Of a stretch of 24,147 nucleotides of DNA, positions 19,001 to 24,147 are shown one piece after another. The notes below the pieces were generated by a model. The model was given only the letters and a program-made list of their open reading frames with translations, had not been told where the DNA came from and ran no database searches. The position numbers and the translations under genes were made by a program. Location of the stretch: positions 1 to 24,147 of the forward strand of contig JAAMPI010000862.1 of the NCBI GenBank assembly GCA_013054445.1, written 5' to 3'. The DNA comes from Cudoniella acicularis. Lineage: Eukaryota; Ascomycota; Leotiomycetes; Helotiales; Helotiaceae. The first letter of the stretch is position 1, and every line of letters begins with the position of its first letter.

Positions 19001-21023
19001 TCCCAAGGTAGGTAGTTGTTGAATGCTGTGAGACCGCCAAGGCAAACTAGTAAACCTGCTAGCCCCTCACGCTGCTCAAAGATGCCCGAGACTCCTGAAT
19101 CCTGACCAGGGTCACCAAAAGTCGTTGTTGAGAGTGTCAGCATGCGGTCCGAGTTCACCGTCTCCCTTGATAGAGATGGATATCTCACGATACAAGCTCC
19201 GAGATGTCCCTGTCCTCCTTGTCGAGGCCTTTGTGAAACCTTGCGCCAATCCTGGGCCGTGGCCTGCAGCGGCAATCATTGGATCACCACACCTTATCAG
19301 AAAAGTCACCCCCATCGTCATATCACGAAAAATAAACTTGCTCTCCCACTCAGATAAACACCCTCGCGCGATCCTTCATTCGTTTCCACTGCGCTGCGTT
19401 ATATATTTGCATTGAAGGTCTCCTATTCAGCCATACAGCCAGATCATCCTTCTCATGCTCGTAGACAGATCTTCCGCGCCGGTCCAATACGCACCGCTGC
19501 TGGCAGAGCTTTGAGGGCCTTCTCCACCCGACACATCACATTTGGCCTTCCGATATCGTCGGCGCAGCAAATCTCGTCTCATTTCTGCTCTTCACCCCGT
19601 CGACCTCGGTTGGCACGCACCTCGATGCTCCCTCGCGTTCTATTGATGCCTTCTCACGATGCCACATCTTTCCACTGCCGCACCCTGAAGCCTCTGACGG
19701 TGCTGCGGTTGCTGCTGCTGCTGCTGTTCTGGCTGCTGGGCAGCAGTGCATGTACTGCCACTCAGCGGTCTCGTTGTGGTTCTTTGCGCAGCGCTGCAAC
19801 CAACACAACTGGTGTACATCTTGTCACAGTACATGAAGTTCCACTGCAATGCGCCATCACTCGCGCTTCACTGGTACAGCGCCGTGCCAGATATTAAGAA
19901 ATCTAGCAAGTCACGGATCCAGGAGCTGATCACTCGGCCTCAAAACTTCAACGGCCCTATCAAATTTTTTTTCTCAGACAGAAACACGCCCTTGACACGG
20001 AGCACTACGGAGCCAATGCGGACTGCAGATGCAGCTTGATATTGAACACAACGGCCATGCTCATGTACTCACGAACAAAGGAAAATCTTTCGTTGGCCGT
20101 CTAGACTCCTGCAAGCGCGTCTGAAACTAGCCTCACGTGCAGGGCTCTTTCATCCTCTCTTCTTCTTTCTCCCCCCCTTCATCCCCCTTTTTCCCTTCAT
20201 GCTCATTGCCCGCTGACATCCCAGAACCAACGTGTCTCAATGGAATTGCGCGCCGGTACGAGCGTGCAGCTCATCACTTGCATCATCCCGCTGTCCCTTT
20301 TGAAGCCCGTCGTCTCCAGCAGCCAGCTGGATGCAAGGCGGGACGAACCGCTTTACACTTGCTAGGGGCCCGGGGAAAGAAACCGCTCATACAATAATTC
20401 TTGGCATTGAGCCTTTTCTTCGGCCAAAGAGGAAACGTCGAGGGTTATTTTGAAAAGGAGAGGGTGAGGGGGAGAAGCGGGCAGATGTGGGATGTTGCAT
20501 TGCAGGGCAGCTGCGAGTTTGATCGGAGAGCCTTCCGAGCTCCGCTTTAGCGAACCCTCTTCTCTTTGTTTGGCCGGAGGACAATAGCAATTGGGATACA
20601 GCCAAAACGCATATGTGAGTTGAATTAAGAGAGTGATCGTAAGCCCGCCGTTGGGCGATGCAGGAGGAAGTCAAATTTTAAATTTTAAGTGCTGATTGTT
20701 CCTGTACCAAACGTCGCATCTGGGAAACTTTATTCCGCGCCTAAAAGATACGTACTCCTCCGTACCTATTTTTTCACGAACCCCTCCATTCTCTTTTGGC
20801 CCTCAACAAGTTAACAACCCTCGGTACCTATCATCGCGCAAAACATTTTTTTCCCTGTGATCAACGCTGCGTTGCACCCCTTCGTACTGTACAAAGGGTC
20901 TGATTCCCTACACCCTCTCTCAATGTCATTCGCAGCAAGAAACGTCTGACATCACGAATGTAACCATAGCCCCCTATCCCAATCCGTACCTCTGCACACC
21001 CTCTTGTTCCTCTCGCTACAACC

Positions 21024-21230
21024 ATGTCAACCACGTCTTGTTCTCAACGCTCACATTCCGCTCGGCCCCTGCGCAAGCTGGAGCAAGACATTTCACATGC
21101 CGCCATCATTCTCACGCAAACGCAAGCTGAACCAACCAACTTCCAAGTTTCCGACATCGCGTACGTACCCCAGATTTCCACTCGACCATTCAGAACACGC
21201 TATCTATTCCATCTTGTGATTGGGTCATGA
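21024..21230 (+). CDS. Weak candidate ORF or first exon, unrecognised
   Basis: The ATG has a good fungal context (ACAACCATGTCAACC). It opens 68 codons, with a possible helix at RPLRKLEQDISHAAIILTQ and then FQVSDIAY. A GTACGT at 21161 could be a 5' splice site right after SDIA, so this could be a first exon. I found no convincing second exon downstream, and no family is recognised. It could equally be chance in a region poor in stops. Confidence 0.18.
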   Translation: MSTTSCSQRSHSARPLRKLEQDISHAAIILTQTQAEPTNFQVSDIAYVPQISTRPFRTRYLFHLVIGS

Positions 21231-22353
21231 GATATTGTGAGACACACCACCACAACCCTTTTTTGTTTTCAAGATGATAAGGTGAGATGCAATTTTTTTT
21301 GGAAATTGCCATGAATCAGAAGTGTGAATACGATGTTTTTTTTTAGGGGGGTGTGCGTGTCTCGGCGAAATCAGGGATAGATGGATGAGCACAAGCGGGC
21401 AGCTAAGACCAGGCGTTCATTCGTGAGGGTTGCACAAGGAAGTAGGCTGCTGATTCATGGATAGCCACACACAGTTATCGCAACGCGAGATACGGCGTAA
21501 AAATTGGATCTCAAATCACTTCCTTCTTTGGAATTGAGAGATCCATTTTTTATCTACTCATTACATGTGAAAAGATACGCAAACACCTGTCACCTACGAA
21601 AGCGGTAAGTGGGCACCTCTACTACCTTCCCAAACCACACTTTTCAATCTAATACATTTATTAAAATGCGCGCATTCGAATACTTCCAATATAAGAAGTA
21701 CATTTTCAACTACACCGCACCTCACTTACGCATCCACTCCACTTTTCCTCGTACTCGAGGAATGGAGCAGTCAGCCAACTAGCTCAGCCGCACTACTCTC
21801 TTCCAAGGATAATTGATGTATGTGTGTGAGAGATTTGGGACAGATGCTGAATGTACAGGTATAACCTAGTACATTTGTTGTATGTTGTTGGCCACGTACA
21901 AACAACCAGCCCGCCAGCCAGCCTCAGACACACACACCTCCATGACATTCTCTCGACTCGGTCACCTCATAGGTTTATCGCTCACTTACGTATTCCTTGC
22001 TCAGCCCGCCATCGACTCATCGACTCATCGGCTTCGTAACTTCCCATCATCTCGATTCCCTTCATTCTGTATTCTCTTTTCCAATCAAAAATCAAAAGAA
22101 CATCCACCCAGCACAAAATATTTCCACAAAAAACACACACATGTAGCACAAAGCACAAAGCACACCGCTCTCCCCTCTCCTCTCTCTCCTTTTTACCCGA
22201 GAGGCACCCGGCAAACATCTCGCCCATCTCACCAACTCAACAAAATTCCCTAGATAGAAAAGGTACCGGTTGAATGCACGCTCGGGTCAGCACCGACTCT
22301 GCACTGCCTACCTACCGATTGATTGCTAACCCGACCGCACCGCGTCGGGCGCC

Positions 22354-22518
22354 ATGAACATGCGAGACATTCCCGATGCAGAAGAAGCCGTGTGTCTGTG
22401 TGCCGGGTCGGTCGTGTCGGTGGTGCCCGATAACGCTGTGTGCTCGGGCGTCAATACGGAAGAAGTCGGAGGCGTTTGGCGTTGGGTTGCGTGTTGTTTG
22501 ACTCAGAGATATCGGTGA
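22354..22518 (+). CDS. Weak 54-aa ORF, unrecognised
   Basis: The ATG at 22354 (context GCGCCATGAAC) opens 54 codons starting MNMRDIPDAEEAVCLCAG and ending CLTQRYR. A possible 5' splice site (CG|GTGAGC, 22515) overlaps the stop, so this could also be a first exon. There is no domain. The local GC-rich, GTGTGT-rich composition lowers the chance of stops, so I rate it low. Confidence 0.15.
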   Translation: MNMRDIPDAEEAVCLCAGSVVSVVPDNAVCSGVNTEEVGGVWRWVACCLTQRYR

Positions 22519-23033
22519 GCGAGTGAGGGGCTCAGGGTTGGCACGGTAAGGTTACGGCACGGTATGCTGCCTACTGGCTGGCCTGGCCATCAGGCTACCG
22601 TTCCCAGCGAGATAAGCCATCAAAAATCAAAAAAACGAAACGAAACGCACAAGCCGTGCGTGTCTGTCTGTTTCAAATAAAATTCTCGTTTGTAGAGTTA
22701 TGGCACGAACTTTTCCGTGTTATTGCCAAGTTTCCAAGTTTCCAAGATTTTTTATTTTTTTTGGAATCATGGAGATTTGTCTCAGACACTGCGTGCAGGT
22801 AGGTAGGCTTCGTATTGGTTGGTTCAGGGAAGGAGGTATCTCCAACGGGGTGAATAGCCTATATTCATTTTTTCCTATCGATATCGAGAACTCCCATCTC
22901 CACCCGGTTATTTTTTTGTTCATGCTATTGCTTGTGCTGGGCTGGTTTCCCGTGTCTCTGGATCTAGGATAGATTGATTTGAATGAGGAGAGATAACGGT
23001 TGAATGTGTGTGTGATTGTAAGGGTGAGGGATG

Positions 23034-23270
23034 GATGACTGTATTCTTACAATCACCATTATGCTTGTACAACCCCAGCTGGTTTTCATTTCCATCCATC
23101 TACCTACTTTCTTTCGTACACCGCGTGGTGTACGTACAATACATACATGTAGATGCAAAGTCTCATGCGATGACTGTACCCTCCCTATCCAACCCTTCCA
23201 TAACTTTGTACAACCCAAGGTTCTTTCTTTCATTCGTTCCATCTCATCTAAGCATCTTCTTTCGCACACC
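23034..23270. repeat. Diverged tandem duplication, period about 135-148 bp
   Basis: Copy one (23034-23122) and copy two (23169-23270) share ordered anchors: GATGACTGTA (23034, 23169), TTGTACAACCC (23065, 23206), a pyrimidine-rich CATT..TTCCATCT segment, and TTCTTTCG[T/C]ACACC ending at 23122 and 23270. The offset grows from 135 to 148, so small insertions have occurred. A third, weaker copy may start near 23324. Confidence 0.65.
23115..23134. repeat. Perfect 8-bp inverted repeat with 4-nt loop
   Basis: CGTACACC (23115-23122) and GGTGTACG (23127-23134) are exact reverse complements around GCGT. They lie at the end of the first copy of the tandem duplication. This could be a dimeric factor-binding site or a small hairpin. 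Confidence 0.75.
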
Positions 23271-23339
23271 CATCTCACTTTCCAGATCAAGATGCTAGAT
23301 GCTAGATAATGGGATGGATAATCTGACTGTACTGTACCC

Positions 23340-23360
23340 ATCACATCACATCACATCACT
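23340..23360. repeat. CATCA pentanucleotide repeat
   Basis: Four consecutive CATCA units lie in non-coding DNA just after the tandem duplication. Confidence 0.75.
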
Positions 23361-24010
23361 TTGTGCGACACCAGGTCACTTTCATCCTCTTTTCTTCCAC
23401 CACCCTACCTAAAATGCTGAGTGGTGACTGGTTACCACGCAAATCATACTTTGGCTCCTCAGCGGTGTGCCTGGCATACGCCGCTCAGCTCCTGTTTGTT
23501 CGGTCGCTTTGTCGGATGAAGCCGATCTCACCCTCGCTTTTACTGTGCCATTGCATTCTTTCCCCTCTTTTATGCATTTGTCAATTCTGGGGATTTTGGG
23601 AGTATGCGCGGTTGCCGCAAAAAACAATTTGGTAAAATCGATACGGGTTGAGAGATGGGGGATGGGGATCGAGATCGAGATCGAAATCGAAATCTCACTT
23701 TCGCATATCATATTCAACCGAATTAACCAAAGGATTTACGAAAAACCGGTTTCTTTCACACCCCTCCACCTGTAGAAATTGTCAGCATACTAACAATCAG
23801 TACAGCAGCCAGTAAAAGAAGGCCAGGCCAAGCCGGGTCATACCGAAATCTCTTGCATACCTATTGTACGTCGTATCGATTTTGACAGATCGATTTATTT
23901 GTTACCGTACCGTACCATATTCATGTTGATGTTGATGTTGCAGTGCATCAGCCATCAGCCAGCCAATAAATAATTGTCACGCACACGGCACGGTGGGATC
24001 TCCGATCGCC

Positions 24011-24068
24011 CTCCCTCTGCAGAACAGTATCGATTTCTCGGTTGAAATGAACCGACGAACCGAGGGAG
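24011..24068. repeat. Overlapping short inverted repeats near the window end
   Basis: CTCCCTC (24011-24017) is complementary to GAGGGAG (24062-24068). CTCGGTT (24037-24043) is complementary to AACCGAG (24058-24064). The two pairings overlap in part and could form alternative hairpins. The function is unknown. Confidence 0.5.
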
Positions 24069-24147
24069 CCGTGTGTATGACAGACTGATGGTGGGTAGTG
24101 TGTTACTGGTGGTGTGTGGGGAGGAGGGGGTGTGCTATATCGGGATT

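Larger units (their letters stand above)
19001..22700. other. Region of about 3.7 kb without a supported gene
   Basis: Mixed-composition DNA with a CTG/CAG-rich patch near 19707-19745, pyrimidine-rich stretches (20150-20200, 22170-22200), and poly-T/poly-A tracts. Weak candidates are a short ORF with a good start context (21024-21230), a 54-codon ORF (22354-22518), and a stop-free frame with cysteine pairs (19467-19836). None can be given a function. It may be regulatory DNA for the flanking genes or may carry non-coding transcripts, which cannot be judged here. Confidence 0.45.
22701..24147. other. Terminal non-coding stretch with repeats
   Basis: No gene is supported. The stretch holds a diverged tandem duplication (23034-23270), a perfect short inverted repeat (23115-23134), CATCA repeats (23340-23360), GATCGA-type repeats (23667-23693), TGATGT repeats (23923-23940), and overlapping inverted repeats at 24011-24068. 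It may be the upstream region of a gene beyond the window edge. Confidence 0.5.

Noticed and set aside
19412..19897. 161-codon plus-strand frame with a Leu-rich stretch
   Set aside because: The hydrophobic run (LLLLLLFWLLG) comes from reading a CTG repeat, and the rest is Arg/Ser-rich without family features.
1..24147. tRNA, rRNA, CRISPR or transposon
   Set aside because: I looked for T-loop motifs, repeat-spacer arrays, long terminal or inverted repeats and transposase-like frames, and saw none.

Overview
The window looks like nuclear DNA of a filamentous ascomycete. Introns are short (mostly 55-71 nt) with GT..AG ends and CTAAC-like branch points, intergenic spacers are AT-rich and hundreds of bases long, genes lie on both strands without operons, and the proteins are fungal in type. 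The sequences remind me of Leotiomycetes, but I cannot prove the class by eye.

Layout. From 1 to 3.5 kb there is mostly non-coding DNA with one candidate small secreted protein gene (1120-1428, minus). From 3.6 to 6.4 kb there is a head-to-head pair: chorismate synthase (ARO2, minus) and mitochondrial lipoate-protein ligase (AIM22/LplA-like, plus). They share a 228-bp promoter that carries a Gcn4/CPC1-type site. At 7.25-7.6 kb lies a two-exon gene for an unrecognised 97-aa protein (minus). At 7.8-8.1 kb is a possible broken small gene (minus). At 9.2-10.5 kb is a four-exon gene for a divergent protein kinase (plus). A 2.3-kb AT-rich spacer separates it from a convergent long gene at 12.8-16.6 kb (minus), a CaMKK/SNF1-activating-kinase type Ser/Thr kinase. 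The last 7.5 kb (16.63-24.15 kb) holds no gene I can support. It contains simple repeats, a 13-bp CTAG-rich minisatellite, a diverged 135-bp tandem duplication, and only weak short ORFs.

The genes do not form a pathway or an obvious cluster. ARO2 serves aromatic amino acid synthesis, AIM22 serves lipoylation of mitochondrial 2-oxoacid dehydrogenases, and the long kinase would act upstream of SNF1/AMPK.

The most useful observation is that three otherwise convincing genes carry reading-frame breaks. AIM22 has one extra C in a C9 run. The divergent kinase has two extra A's in twin A8 runs 17 bases apart. The long kinase changes frame twice near its C-terminus, by indels or unusual introns. In the first two genes the spliced lengths are off by exactly the number of bases needed. 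Homopolymer length errors in the assembly are the simplest explanation for these, though real mutation is not excluded. I found no convincing new multi-gene system.
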